Origin: Gemmatimonadota bacterium
GTDB lineage: Bacteria; Gemmatimonadota; Gemmatimonadetes; Palauibacterales; KS3-K002
Reading direction: 5' to 3'
Assembly (NCBI GenBank): GCA_020344375.1
Contig: CP070823.1
Coordinates: 2,306,804-2,352,257, forward strand
DNA length: 45,454 bases
Part shown: one piece after another, positions 1-8,268 of the stretch
How positions within the stretch are numbered: position 1 is the first letter of the stretch
Layout of the letters: each line of letters begins with the position of its first letter
Position numbers and translations under genes: made by a program
Notes under the pieces: generated by a model
Seen by the model: only the letters and a program-made list of their open reading frames with translations
The model's database searches: none
What the model was told of the DNA's origin: nothing

Positions 1-782
1 AGACGCTCCAGTAAAGCTTGAGCCTCACCTTCGATGAGACCACGGCCCACCCGGACCCGGTAGAGGGGATCACGCTCTGTCGCGTTCAGCACCCAGGCGT
101 CGAAACCCTGCTGGAGCAGCGCCCGGGCGAGTTCATGAGCGGCCGTTTCGTCCTGCAGCGCGGCTACCTGCACCGTGTAGGTCCGCACTCGGTCCCGACA
201 GCTGGCCCGCGCCTCGCGGAAAGCCTCTTCCAACAGCGTATCGGCTGGCGACAGCTCCGCCAAGCCCTGCTCTGCCGCGGCACAGGCGTGTTCCGCGTCA
301 CCCTGCTCAGCCGCTGCCCGAGCGATCCACAGCAAAGCCCCGGGCCCGTGCTCGCTGGTCGGATAGTCGCGCCGCAGCCGGCCAAGATACTCCACCACCC
401 TCGCATACTCACCCCTCGCATACTTGTACTGCGCGAGGCGCAAGAGCGCGTCATCCGCGTACTCCGTGGAGGACCCCTCGATGATCACTCGCAGGTAGTG
501 AAGCTCCGCCTCGGCGCCCTCCTCGGCCAGACGGCCCGCCAAGAACCAGCCACGCGCGCGCAGAGCCAGAGGCGCCGACTCCCCAAACTCGCTCTCCCAC
601 CGAGCCAGCGCCTGCCGCGCCTCCTGCGCCTCACCGCGATCGGCCAGACGCTCCGCCTGATCGAGGAGACTGGCCTCCTGCGCCGCTGCCTGCGGCGCCG
701 CTAGCCAGAGCACCATCAGCAGGCCCGGACGCGCCAGGCATGACGCCCTACGATGCCTTCTTCGATCCGACCCGTTTTCCAC
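1..782 (-). CDS. Exported TPR and SPOR-domain protein, 3' end outside window
   Basis: The reading frame starts with GTG at 782-780, preceded at five bases by a perfect AGGAGG, and runs off the left edge of the window. The N-terminus has an RRRHRR-type basic stretch, a hydrophobic core (LLMVLWLAA) and an AAA-Q cleavage site, so the protein is exported. The mature part is alpha-helical with tetratricopeptide-like repeats (YADDALLRLAQYKYARGEY, GALLWIARAAAEQGDAEHA). It ends in a SPOR domain beginning YTVQVAALQDE, with RVRVGRG near the edge. SPOR domains bind denuded peptidoglycan at division sites, so a periplasmic cell-wall or division role is inferred. The start overlaps the end of holA by 35 bases, which suggests translational coupling. 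A later ATG at 716 has no Shine-Dalgarno and would remove the basic region. Confidence 0.8.
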   Translation of the reverse strand, partial: MENGSDRRRHRRASCLARPGLLMVLWLAAPQAAAQEASLLDQAERLADRGEAQEARQALARWESEFGESAPLALRARGWFLAGRLAEEGAEAELHYLRVIIEGSSTEYADDALLRLAQYKYARGEYARVVEYLGRLRRDYPTSEHGPGALLWIARAAAEQGDAEHACAAAEQGLAELSPADTLLEEAFREARASCRDRVRTYTVQVAALQDETAAHELARALLQQGFDAWVLNATERDPLYRVRVGRGLIEGEAQALLER

Positions 783-1836
783 GCCGTCCTCCTACACCCG
801 CACCAACCCCTGCCCCTCCGGTATCACCACTGCGGCAAGCGATTCGCAAGAGCGCCTCCTCGAACGCCGCGCGCTCCGACAGCCCACCCGACTTGATCAG
901 TCGATCGGCCCGTAACAGCTCCTCCAGGGCGTCGGCGATCTCCTCTTGCCTCCAGTATCGCGCCTGCCGCAGGTACGTGCGCACCTTCCAGCTCAGATTG
1001 CGGTAACTACCGTCTCGCTTCAGGACCGCCACCAACACGCTCTCACCTTCACGCGCCAGCCCCACCCGGATCAGCGTCTCCGAGAGGCCTCCGATCAGCC
1101 CGACGGCGCTCTCGCCTGAGTCGAGCAACGCCGGCAGTTCCCCCAGGGCCTCCCCGATCCGACGCTCCGCCACCTTGTCGATCCAGCCCCAGCGGTCGAC
1201 CTGGGGTAGCGCACCCACAGCCGCGCGAACCTCTTCAAGACCGATCCTCCCCCGGTGGCCCACATAGGTCACGAGCTTCTCGAGCTCCTGAGCGAGGACG
1301 CCCAGGCGTGTCCCGATGCCCGCTGCCAGCAGCTGCGCGGCCTCCATCTCGAGCTCGACCCCGTGCAGCGTCCGCGCCCGCTTCGCCAGCCAACCCGGTA
1401 GCTCCGACGGCCGTGGTGACTGCAGCGAGACGGTGGTGCAGTGCTTGCCCAGGACATCGTAGAACTTCGCCTTCGAGCCCCGCGGGACCTCGGCCGCGAC
1501 GATAAAGACCCGTCCCGGCACCGGCCGGCGTACCACGTCCTCCACCACGGCCCGGGCCGAGGCCGGCAGCGCCTGCGCCCCGCGCAGGACAATGACCCTG
1601 TACTTCGACGTCAAGGGCGGTGTGTGGAGCAAGGCGGCGAGCGTTGGCGCGTCCACATCGTCGCCGGCCACCTGGTCAAGATCGAAATCCGCTGAACCGC
1701 ACTCGAGGTGGGCCGCAGCGAGCAGCGCTATCGCTTCGTCTCGAAGGAAGGGGTCTTCGCTCTTGAGAAAGAAGCACCCGCCTAGCTTCCCCCGCGCCAC
1801 CCTATCGTTGAGCTGGTCGTACGTCAGCTCCCCCAT
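748..1836 (-). CDS. holA: DNA polymerase III subunit delta
   Basis: The 362-residue protein has the length and pattern of the clamp-loader delta subunit, which opens the beta sliding clamp. Near the N-terminus it has FFLKSEDPFLRDEA, like the family's YLLYGEDPFLxxE. It continues with a RecQ-like fold segment (YRVIVLRGAQALPASA), the LAQELEKLV helix followed by LEEVRAAVG, and a C-terminal helical collar domain. The last 25 residues are a Gly/Val/Arg-rich tail (GGAGVGAGVGGRRGKR) not usual in the family and probably disordered. The gene lies 59 bases downstream of the anti-sigma gene and overlaps the following SPOR protein gene. Confidence 0.88.
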   Translation of the reverse strand: MGELTYDQLNDRVARGKLGGCFFLKSEDPFLRDEAIALLAAAHLECGSADFDLDQVAGDDVDAPTLAALLHTPPLTSKYRVIVLRGAQALPASARAVVEDVVRRPVPGRVFIVAAEVPRGSKAKFYDVLGKHCTTVSLQSPRPSELPGWLAKRARTLHGVELEMEAAQLLAAGIGTRLGVLAQELEKLVTYVGHRGRIGLEEVRAAVGALPQVDRWGWIDKVAERRIGEALGELPALLDSGESAVGLIGGLSETLIRVGLAREGESVLVAVLKRDGSYRNLSWKVRTYLRQARYWRQEEIADALEELLRADRLIKSGGLSERAAFEEALLRIACRSGDTGGAGVGAGVGGRRGKRVGSKKAS

Positions 1837-1895
1837 ACCGAACTATTGGACGGGTCCGCAGACAGTGTCAACACGCGTCCCGGGCTCGGGGCGCT

Positions 1896-2456
1896 CTATT
1901 CTGTCGCCACAGCACCTGCATCCGCGGCCGGAACTGAGGCGCGCAGCCCGGCGCGAAACAGAGAGAGCTTGCGAGTGGGAGTGGCCAGCAGAGGGTTACG
2001 CTGGATGTCCGGCACCCGAAGCAAGCTGGCCGCAGGCGCGAATCTGGGCGCCGGGCCCCAAAGCGAGGGTGGCTCCTCGCCAGGGGACGGCTCGACTACC
2101 ACCGGCGGAAGCTCCACAGTCTCCCGGCCAGGGTTGACCACCGCCAACGAGGCCACCGCCATCAGTCCAAGCCCCATCAGCCCGGCCGCCGCAGCCGTCC
2201 GTCCACGCGCCCCGAGGTACCCAGGCCGACGGTTCGCAAGCTCGAAGGCACGGCGCTGAAGACGCGGCAGGAAGTCGGGGTTCGCCTCGGGTGGCTCGAG
2301 CTGCCGCACCAGCTGAAGGGCGTGCCGCATCACGCGATCGTAGTCTGCGCACGATGAGCAGCGCTGCAGGTGATAATGATAATCGGAAGGAGAATGCGCC
2401 TCGAATTCGCTGTCCAGGAAATCCGAGTAGTCCGCTACGAATTCTTCACACTGCAT
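1896..2456 (-). CDS. Zinc-finger anti-sigma factor (RseA/ChrR-like ZAS domain)
   Basis: This 186-residue protein lies directly downstream of the ECF sigma gene. The N-terminal 40 residues hold Cys3 and the anti-sigma zinc-binding pattern H-x3-C-x2-C (HLQRCSSC). A predicted membrane segment follows near residues 88-107 (AAAGLMGLGLMAVASLAVV), then a Pro/Glu-rich extracytoplasmic part of about 75 residues. This layout fits a membrane-anchored inhibitor that releases its sigma factor on an envelope signal. I chose the ATG at 2456 because the conserved Cys sits right after it; the frame stays open upstream but is not conserved-looking. A 200-base gap with a strong hairpin separates it from the sigma gene, so the two are not coupled by overlap as is common. 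Confidence 0.8.
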   Translation of the reverse strand: MQCEEFVADYSDFLDSEFEAHSPSDYHYHLQRCSSCADYDRVMRHALQLVRQLEPPEANPDFLPRLQRRAFELANRRPGYLGARGRTAAAAGLMGLGLMAVASLAVVNPGRETVELPPVVVEPSPGEEPPSLWGPAPRFAPAASLLRVPDIQRNPLLATPTRKLSLFRAGLRASVPAADAGAVATE

Positions 2457-2600
2457 GGGCCCGCCCCCCAGGCCGATCCGTGTCCCACGCCTGCGTCTGA
2501 ATCGCTGGATCGACTCTAAGTACTCACGACGACCGACGGAGTTCCACCGTGGGGCAAGCGACGCCGGCGACACGTGCCCGAGTCCCGGTCCCTGAAAGCA

Positions 2601-2632
2601 GCGGGGCGCCAACCTGTCGGCTGGCGCCCCGC
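2601..2632 (-). terminator. Strong hairpin between sigma and anti-sigma genes
   Basis: An 11-base perfect inverted repeat (GCGGGGCGCCA with TGGCGCCCCGC, 10-base loop) lies 25 bases after the sigma-factor stop codon. On the minus strand it is followed only by a short TGCTTTC, so it is a weak intrinsic terminator or an attenuator/mRNA-stabilising hairpin rather than a textbook terminator. It may lower anti-sigma expression relative to sigma. Confidence 0.5.
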
Positions 2633-2656
2633 TTCATGCCGATCCCCGGACGACCG

Positions 2657-3379
2657 TCACCGCAGCATCGGCGCGATGATCTGCGCGAAATTGTTCCGCG
2701 CCCGGTTGAGGCGTGACTTCACCGTGCCCAGGTTGACCCCAGTGATCTCAGAGATCTCCTCGTAGGTTTTACCCTCCATCTCCCTGAGCACGAAGACCGC
2801 CCGGTGGTGCTCCGGCAGCTGTTCCACCGCCTTCTCCACCATGTCCCGGAGATGCCGCTTGCGGAACAGGTCGTCAGGACGATAGGCCGGATCCTCCCAC
2901 TGCAGCGGCCGATGATCTGCCTCCCAATTCTTCTTGATCGCCTGGAACAGCACCAACGGGTTGCGCGAACGGTTACGCAGCTCGTTCTTCGCCAGATTGC
3001 TCGCGATCGTGTAGATCCAGGTCGAGAACTTCTTCGTCTGATCGAATCGATGCAGGTGACGGTAGACCCGGATGAACGTTTCCTGCACCAAATCCTCCGC
3101 CCGATCCCGGTCCCCGATCGTTCGGTATATGAAATTGAGCAGCCGGGACTGGTAGCGCCCCACCAACTCCGGGAACGCGAGGCCATCGCCCTCCAGAAAA
3201 CGAGACACCAACTCGTTATCCGGAAGCTCGGCCAGCGCAACCTGGCGCTCAGGCTCGGCTCTCTTCGCAGCTAACTGGACCATTTCTCCCTGCAACCCCT
3301 CGAAACCAGGCGACGCGCCATCCGCAGAACTCGCTTCCCACTCCAGCAGCGCGGCGCCCTTATCCTCGTCTCTCATCAT
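2657..3379 (-). CDS. RNA polymerase sigma factor, ECF subfamily (RpoE-like)
   Basis: The 240-residue protein has the two ECF domains. Sigma region 2 covers about residues 65-130 and includes YQSRLLNFIYR, AEDLVQETFIRVYRHLHRF and FSTWIYTIASNLAKNELR. Region 4 covers about 180-235 and includes LPEHHRAVFVLREMEGKTYEEIS and the recognition helix GTVKSRLNRARNNF. The roughly 55-residue acidic N-terminal extension before region 2 is longer than usual. I chose the first of two adjacent ATG codons (3379); the frame is open to 3460, but that stretch is not conserved. The next gene is its likely anti-sigma factor. A candidate promoter of ECF type lies about 280 bases upstream, which would allow autoregulation. 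Confidence 0.87.
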   Translation of the reverse strand: MMRDEDKGAALLEWEASSADGASPGFEGLQGEMVQLAAKRAEPERQVALAELPDNELVSRFLEGDGLAFPELVGRYQSRLLNFIYRTIGDRDRAEDLVQETFIRVYRHLHRFDQTKKFSTWIYTIASNLAKNELRNRSRNPLVLFQAIKKNWEADHRPLQWEDPAYRPDDLFRKRHLRDMVEKAVEQLPEHHRAVFVLREMEGKTYEEISEITGVNLGTVKSRLNRARNNFAQIIAPMLR

Positions 3380-3744
3380 GGGCCGGGTCCCCCTTTCCTC
3401 CGAGCACCGCCGGTGCACTTTCCATTCCCGCCATCGGGCGGCCGCCGCATGACCCGGCACGCTTCACGTAAACACTTGACTCTCAGCCACTTACTGCCCC
3501 GACCCACCGCCCGACTGCCAGGGTCCCCGGCCTCGCATTATGCAAAGAGTTCAGTCATTTTGGCCCCCTGGTTCGGGAGCCTTGTCCCTTCAACTCGCGC
3601 CCGGCCCGCAGTCACTCCGGGTCCGAGAGACTTGGAACCCCCTCTGTAATAAATAGACGCACAAGCGGCTTGGAGGGTTTCCCAATCCCAACATTTGTTT
3701 AATCTAACCGAAAACAGACCGAAAGTCGATGCGCCAGGTCGTCT
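3380..3744. other. Gene-free 365-base region upstream of the sigma factor gene
   Basis: No coding frame on either strand looks real. On the minus strand the region holds the ECF-type promoter candidate at 3656-3683 and a CATAAT-like -10 element near 3540 without a good -35 partner. The remainder would be an untranslated leader of about 270 bases if the ECF promoter is used. Confidence 0.5.
3656..3683 (-). promoter_or_regulatory. Candidate ECF-type promoter of the sigma factor gene
   Basis: Read on the minus strand, GGGAAACC (3683-3676), a 16-base spacer and CGTC (3659-3656) match the general ECF promoter pattern (GAAAC, about 16-17 bases, CGTC). It points towards the sigma gene, as expected for autoregulation. 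The fit is by eye; the family of this sigma factor is not known well enough to fix its consensus. Confidence 0.42.
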
Positions 3745-5148
3745 CTACGGCGCGGCCCGACCCGGCAAGAGCCCGGCAGCACGCCCGTGGATGTCCTGGA
3801 TCTCCAACGGACCCAGAGTCTCCAGCTCGGCGTGAAAGTCACGGATGGGGCCGACGACGATGATCGCCGTCCGCCGCGTGGACAGCAGGCGCTCGGCAAG
3901 CAGTTGCACGTTCGTCTGGGTCACTGCCCGCACTTGTTCCGGGTACAGCTCCCAGTAGTTGTCGGGGAGCCCGTAGATGACTTGCTGGGCGACGCGTCCG
4001 GAAACCTGCCCGACGGTCTCGAACAGGCGCGGCAACGAGAGGGTGAGAGCGTTCTTGGCGAGTTCCAGCTCCTCATCACTGGGTGGCTCCGCTTGCATAC
4101 GCTCCATCTCAGCCAAGATCTCGCGGATGGCATCGACGGTCACCTTCGCGTCAACCGCCGTCGCGATGTAGTAAGGACCGCGACGCTTGCGCGCGTCGAA
4201 ATGCGATCCTGCCCCGTACGTCCAGCCTCTCTCCTCGCGCAGATTCATGTTGATGCGGGAGCTGAACAGTCCACCCAAGATCGCATTCATGACTTGCACG
4301 GCTGGGTAGTCCTGATCGGCCCGCGAGATGCCAACGCCGCCGACTCTGATCTCACTCTGGGGACCCGACCACTGCACCGCCCGCAGCCGCCGGGCCTCTG
4401 GGATCTCCGGCTCGGCCAGTTCTCCTGCGTCTTCAGGATCGCCTTGCCAAGCCTGGAACACCGTTTCCAGCCGTTGCCTCAGCTCATCACGCTCGGGAAC
4501 GTCGCCCACCAGGATCAGCGTGGCGCCAGACGGTCGATAGAAGCGCGAGTGATAGTCACTGAGGACGTCGGCGTTGATCTCCCGAACCGTCTCCTCCGCC
4601 CCTCCTGCCCTAACGCCGTAGGGATGCTCGCCGAAGGTCGCTTCGCCCAGACGCAGGCTCGCGACGACGCGTGGCTCGTCGAGGCCGCTTGCGATCTCAT
4701 CCAGGCGCTCATCGCGCAGCCGATCCACCTCTTTGGCATCGAAAGCAGGTCGGCTCACGACCTCTGCGAGCAACTCGAAGGCGCCATGCAGCACGTGACT
4801 CAGAAAGCGGAGGCTGAGCGTCGTCGCGTCATGGTTAACGTCGACCCGGAAGCGCGCGCCCAGTAGATCCAGCCACTCGGCCACCTCGCCAGCCGAACGC
4901 TCGGTCGTACCCTCTGTCAGGGCACGTGCAACCAGAAGCGCGACGCCCGCTCGACCCCTGGGATCCTCCGCGGCGCCGTAGGGCAGCACCAACCTTGCTG
5001 AGACTTCCGGCAGGTTATCGTGGCGGACCGCCAGCACGCGCAGCCCGTTTGCGAGACGGAGCCGTAGGAAGCGCGGCAGGCGGATCGTCGGTGCCGCTCC
5101 GGGTGCAGGTCGCCGACTGCGGTCGAGTTGGCCCGCGCTGGCCATCAT
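3745..5148 (-). CDS. M16 family peptidase-like subunit lacking the zinc motif
   Basis: The 467-residue protein is a two-domain M16 (pitrilysin/insulinase) homologue. It includes LRLANGLRVLAVRHDNLPEVS near residue 25, and IRVGGVGISRADQDYPAVQVMNAILGG plus the RxxxxxxY-type element NLREERGWTYG in the C-terminal half. Where the active family has HxxEH it reads ALLVARALTEGT, so it cannot bind catalytic zinc. It instead supplies the substrate-binding R/Y segment, as in known two-gene M16 pairs. The start ATG (5148) overlaps the stop of the upstream active subunit in ATGA, with GGGAG before it. The longer frame (to 5214) would need a 70-base overlap. The pair probably forms a heterodimeric, likely periplasmic or cytoplasmic, oligopeptidase; no signal peptide is evident. 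Confidence 0.85.
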   Translation of the reverse strand: MMASAGQLDRSRRPAPGAAPTIRLPRFLRLRLANGLRVLAVRHDNLPEVSARLVLPYGAAEDPRGRAGVALLVARALTEGTTERSAGEVAEWLDLLGARFRVDVNHDATTLSLRFLSHVLHGAFELLAEVVSRPAFDAKEVDRLRDERLDEIASGLDEPRVVASLRLGEATFGEHPYGVRAGGAEETVREINADVLSDYHSRFYRPSGATLILVGDVPERDELRQRLETVFQAWQGDPEDAGELAEPEIPEARRLRAVQWSGPQSEIRVGGVGISRADQDYPAVQVMNAILGGLFSSRINMNLREERGWTYGAGSHFDARKRRGPYYIATAVDAKVTVDAIREILAEMERMQAEPPSDEELELAKNALTLSLPRLFETVGQVSGRVAQQVIYGLPDNYWELYPEQVRAVTQTNVQLLAERLLSTRRTAIIVVGPIRDFHAELETLGPLEIQDIHGRAAGLLPGRAAP

Positions 5149-6452
5149 GAGCCGTCTCCCTCTGACGTCTCCGGCAGCACGTAGAGGATCGAGCGCCGCT
5201 CCGGCACAAACCACTCCTTGGCCACCTGCACCATCGCCTCCGGCGTCACCGAGCGAACCCGTCCGAAGATCTCGTTGATGTAGCCCGGCTGATCAAGGAA
5301 CGTCGCGGCGGTGGCGATGGCGTCGGATCGCCCACTCACGCCGTCCAGGGCACCGACCAGTTCCCGCAAGGCACGGTTCACAGCACCTTCCGCCTCACGT
5401 TCGGCCAGCCTAGCGTGGTGGACTTCGGCCAGCGTTTCGAGTATCGCCGACTCCAGGGTCGCGGCTTCCACGCCAGGCCGCGCCGTGGCCACTATGAACG
5501 AGAGGCCGCAGTCCTCCGTGGGCCACACCTGGGCGGACACGTCCTGGGCAATACGCTGCTCGTAGACGAGCTCTCGATAGAGACGCGAGCTCTTACCCTC
5601 CGACAGGAGATAGCAAAGGACGTCGGCAGCCTCGAATCCCGGCTGGCCGAAGGCGGGCGCGTGATGGAATATGTAGACACGGGGAAACTGGACGTTGTCA
5701 TAGATTTCCTCTCGAGCCTCGCAGCCCGGCGGTACCAGCGGCGCTGTGACCTGGGGCGCGCCCGGGCCCGGCGAGATCCCGCCAAAGTAGCGGTCCGCCA
5801 ACTCAATGCCGCGCTGTGCCTCCAGCGCTCCCACCAGCACGATAATCGCGTTGTCCGGCGTGTAGAACGTCCTGAAGAAGTCCTTCACATCGCTCAGGCT
5901 CGCTGCATCCAGGTCCTCCATGTACCCGATCGTCGGGTGACGGTAGGGGTGACCCTCCGGGTAGGCCATCCGCAGAACCGTCTCCACCGCCAGACCGTAC
6001 GGCCGGTTCTCGTACGACTGCCGCCGCTCGTTCTTGACCACGTCCCTCTGGTTGTCCAGCTTCTCCTGGGTGATGGCCGACTCAAAGAAGCCCAGGCGGT
6101 CCGACTCCAGCCAAAGGCCGAGTTCCAACTCATTTGACGGGAGCGTCTCGAAGTAGTTCGTTCGATCGAACCAAGTGCTCCCGTTCAACGTGCCCCCGGC
6201 GTCCTGCACGTAGCGGAAATGTGCATCGTCCGGCACATGCTCCGAACCCTGAAACATCAAGTGCTCGAAGAGGTGGGCGAACCCTGTGCGGCCCGGCGGT
6301 TCATGCTTCGATCCCACGTGATACATGATGTGCAGCGAGACAACCGGCGTGGTGTGATCCTCCTGCACGATCACGCGCAGCCCGTTGTTCAGCCTTCTCT
6401 CACATAGCTCGAAGTTCACGATCCCCGGTCTCATTGCCCGTTTCGAAGCCAC
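5145..6452 (-). CDS. M16 family zinc peptidase, catalytic subunit
   Basis: The 435-residue protein contains the inverted zinc motif HLFEH (His60, Glu63, His64) followed by LMFQGS. The likely third zinc ligand is Glu142 in VVKNERR, at the spacing expected for M16. Other family landmarks are NNGLRVIVQEDHTTPVVS, YHVGSKHEPPGRTG and PEGHPYRHPTIG. It should hydrolyse peptides with its partner encoded directly downstream through a 4-base ATGA overlap. The protein lacks an obvious signal peptide. A rho-independent terminator and rnpB lie upstream on the same strand, so this gene needs its own promoter. Confidence 0.88.
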   Translation of the reverse strand: MASKRAMRPGIVNFELCERRLNNGLRVIVQEDHTTPVVSLHIMYHVGSKHEPPGRTGFAHLFEHLMFQGSEHVPDDAHFRYVQDAGGTLNGSTWFDRTNYFETLPSNELELGLWLESDRLGFFESAITQEKLDNQRDVVKNERRQSYENRPYGLAVETVLRMAYPEGHPYRHPTIGYMEDLDAASLSDVKDFFRTFYTPDNAIIVLVGALEAQRGIELADRYFGGISPGPGAPQVTAPLVPPGCEAREEIYDNVQFPRVYIFHHAPAFGQPGFEAADVLCYLLSEGKSSRLYRELVYEQRIAQDVSAQVWPTEDCGLSFIVATARPGVEAATLESAILETLAEVHHARLAEREAEGAVNRALRELVGALDGVSGRSDAIATAATFLDQPGYINEIFGRVRSVTPEAMVQVAKEWFVPERRSILYVLPETSEGDGS

Positions 6453-6507
6453 CGGTCAGTTCCGCCTCCTATCGGCACCTCGGTCCCGTGCTGCGTCGCG
6501 AAGCCAA

Positions 6508-6531
6508 AAGCCCCTCCCGACGGAGGGGCTT
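6508..6531 (-). terminator. Rho-independent terminator of rnpB
   Basis: On the minus strand a 10-base perfect stem (AAGCCCCTCC with GGAGGGGCTT) and a GTCG tetraloop are followed by TTTTGG. It lies 10 bases beyond the 3' end of the RNase P RNA. Confidence 0.85.
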
Positions 6532-6540
6532 CAGAGCCGC

Positions 6541-6914
6541 GGAGGGGAGCCGTAAGCCGAGTTCTGTTCGAGGGGGCCATTCATCTGCGACGCCGGTTAC
6601 CCGGCGCCTGCTGCGGCCTACCCGGGGATGACAACGCGGCGGGCCACCACTCTCCCCTGCTTGGCCTTGCTCCGGGTGGGGTTTACCGTGCCCCGGCGGT
6701 TACCCGCGCGGGCGGTGGGCTCTTACCCCACCGTTTCACCCTTACCGGCTTCCGGGCGCCACGCAGGCACCCGGCTGCCGGCGGTCTGTTCTCTGTGGCA
6801 CTTTCCGTCGGCTTTCGCCGCCCGGGTGTTACCCGGCACCCTGCCCTGCGGAGCTCGGACTTTCCTCGAACCGCACGCCCGAAGGCATCGGTCCGCGGCC
6901 CCACGCTCCCCTCG
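6541..6914 (-). ncRNA. rnpB: RNase P RNA, bacterial type A
   Basis: The catalytic RNA of RNase P, which matures tRNA 5' ends. Recognised from conserved blocks on the minus strand: GAGGAAAGTCCGAGCTCC near the 5' end, CCACAGAGAACAGACCGCC, GGTAAGGGTGAAACGG, GGTAAGAGCCCACCG and, at the 3' end, AACAGAACTCGGCTTACGG. The ends pair (GAGGGGAGC at 6913-6905 with GCTCCCCTC at 6550-6542) as helix P1. The length, about 374 bases, is normal for type A. The frames open across this segment are not genes. Confidence 0.96.
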
Positions 6915-6924
6915 CGACCACCGA

Positions 6925-6954
6925 AATATCACGGCCGCGCCCACACCTGGTCAA
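6925..6954 (-). promoter_or_regulatory. Candidate sigma-70 promoter of rnpB
   Basis: On the minus strand, TTGACC (6954-6949), 18 bases, GATATT (6930-6925). Transcription would start about 10 bases further, at or next to the RNase P RNA 5' end. Confidence 0.5.
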
Positions 6955-7005
6955 GGTTGTTCAAGGCCCGACTTGCTTTTCGCCCTCCCTTTACGAACTT
7001 TGAGC

Positions 7006-7021
7006 TTTGCTATCGCAAAGG
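7006..7021. repeat. Perfect inverted repeat upstream of nadA
   Basis: CTTTGC-TATC-GCAAAG lies 56 bases before the nadA start in an AT-richer stretch. It could be a small operator or a short hairpin in the leader. No known NAD regulator site is recognised. Confidence 0.3.
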
Positions 7022-7076
7022 TTTAGCCAGCCGCAGAGGCGGCTCCGCCGCTGACGGATAAACACCTGTAAGGAAG

Positions 7077-8102
7077 ATGACGACGATAACCCCACGGGTC
7101 GAGCAACCGGAGTACACGCCAGAGGTCGCCGCTGCGACCGCTACCCTTTATGAGCGGCTCCGCGACCTGGTGCCCGAGCCCGAATGGCGGCTCCAGGCCC
7201 CGCTGATCCACGAGATCCTGCGCCTCAAGAAGGAAATCGGCGCGGTCATCCTCGCCCACAACTACCAGGTGCCCCAAATCTTTTATGGCATCGCCGATTT
7301 TCAAGGCGACTCCCTCGGCCTCGCTCAGGCGGCGATGGAGGTCGAGGAAGCGACGATCGTCTTCTGCGGCGTCCATTTCATGGCGGAAACGGCCAAGATC
7401 CTGAATCCGAAGAAGACGGTGCTGATCCCCGACCCCGAGGCCGGCTGCTCGCTGAGCGAAAGCATCACCGCCGATGATGTCAGGCTACTCAAGCAGCGCT
7501 ATCCCGGCGTACCGGTGGTGACCTACGTGAACACGCCGGCGGCGATCAAGGCAGAATCAGACATCTGCTGCACGTCCGCCAACGCGCGGGCCGTCGTCGA
7601 GTCGCTTGGTGTCGACCGAGTGATCTTTCTCCCTGATGAGTATCTCGCGCGCAACGTTCAGAAGGAGACTGACATCGAGGTCATCGCCTGGAAGGGACGT
7701 TGCATCGTGCACGAGCAGTTCACCGTGGAGGAATTGCGCGCTTACCGCGAACAGTTCCCCGGCTTGGTGATCCTGGCTCATCCGGAGTGCGCTCCCGATG
7801 TCTGCGACGAGGCCGATTTCGTCGGCTCGACCACGGGGATGACGCGTTACGTCGACGGTAGCAACGCCCAGCGGATCTTGCTGGTCACCGAGTGCTCGAT
7901 GTCGGACAATGTGCAGAAGGCACATCCCGAGAAGGAGTTCGTGCGGCCTTGCACGCTCTGTCCGCACATGAAGAAGATCACGCTGGAGAACACGTTGGCC
8001 TCACTCCGCTATCGGCAGCACGAGGTAGACGTACCCGCCGACATTCGCGCCCGAGCTTACAACGCCCTGGCACGCATGCTCAAGATCGGGCGGGAAGACT
8101 GA
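7077..8102 (+). CDS. nadA: Quinolinate synthase
   Basis: This [4Fe-4S] enzyme condenses iminoaspartate with dihydroxyacetone phosphate to quinolinate, the first ring precursor of NAD. The 341-residue sequence has the family landmarks AVILAHNYQVPQI, DSLGLAQAA, FCGVHFMAETAKIL, GCSLSES, TYVNTPAAIKAESDICCTSANA, LPDEYLARNV, AHPEC and VRPCTLCPHMKKITLENTL. Cysteines for the cluster are present in GCSLSES, AHPEC and CTLCPHM. AAGGAAG sits just before the ATG. The usual partners nadB and nadC are not adjacent, so it stands alone. Confidence 0.96.
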   Translation: MTTITPRVEQPEYTPEVAAATATLYERLRDLVPEPEWRLQAPLIHEILRLKKEIGAVILAHNYQVPQIFYGIADFQGDSLGLAQAAMEVEEATIVFCGVHFMAETAKILNPKKTVLIPDPEAGCSLSESITADDVRLLKQRYPGVPVVTYVNTPAAIKAESDICCTSANARAVVESLGVDRVIFLPDEYLARNVQKETDIEVIAWKGRCIVHEQFTVEELRAYREQFPGLVILAHPECAPDVCDEADFVGSTTGMTRYVDGSNAQRILLVTECSMSDNVQKAHPEKEFVRPCTLCPHMKKITLENTLASLRYRQHEVDVPADIRARAYNALARMLKIGRED

Positions 8103-8125
8103 AGCGCTGACTCTCAGAGAGAAGG

Positions 8126-8199
8126 CGCGCCCGGGAGGATTCGAACCCCCAACCCCTGGGTCCGAAGCCCAGTGCTCTGTCCGATTGAGCTACGGGCGC
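8126..8199 (-). tRNA. tRNA-Arg (anticodon UCG)
   Basis: A 74-base cloverleaf on the minus strand. The acceptor stem pairs GCGCCCG with CGGGCGC and the D stem pairs GCTC with GAGC. The anticodon arm is CTGGG-CTTCGGA-CCCAG with anticodon TCG, and the T arm contains GGTTCGAATCC. CCA is not encoded. It reads CGA/CGN arginine codons. Confidence 0.95.
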
Positions 8200-8268
8200 G
8201 CGTGACCTCAGGCCGGGTCAGCAATTTCGTTCAACTCGGCGCGGGAATCAAGCAGCACCATAGGGCTG

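Noticed and set aside
18..704. Long plus-strand frame at the left edge
   Set aside because: It is the antisense of the TPR/SPOR gene, has Arg/Leu/Pro-rich composition and no domain, while the minus frame has a signal peptide, TPR and SPOR motifs.
6628..7061. Several open frames across 6.6-7.0 kb
   Set aside because: This stretch is the RNase P RNA gene and its promoter.
7006..7076. NAD-related riboswitch in the nadA leader
   Set aside because: The leader is too short and lacks known riboswitch landmarks; only a 6-base inverted repeat is present.
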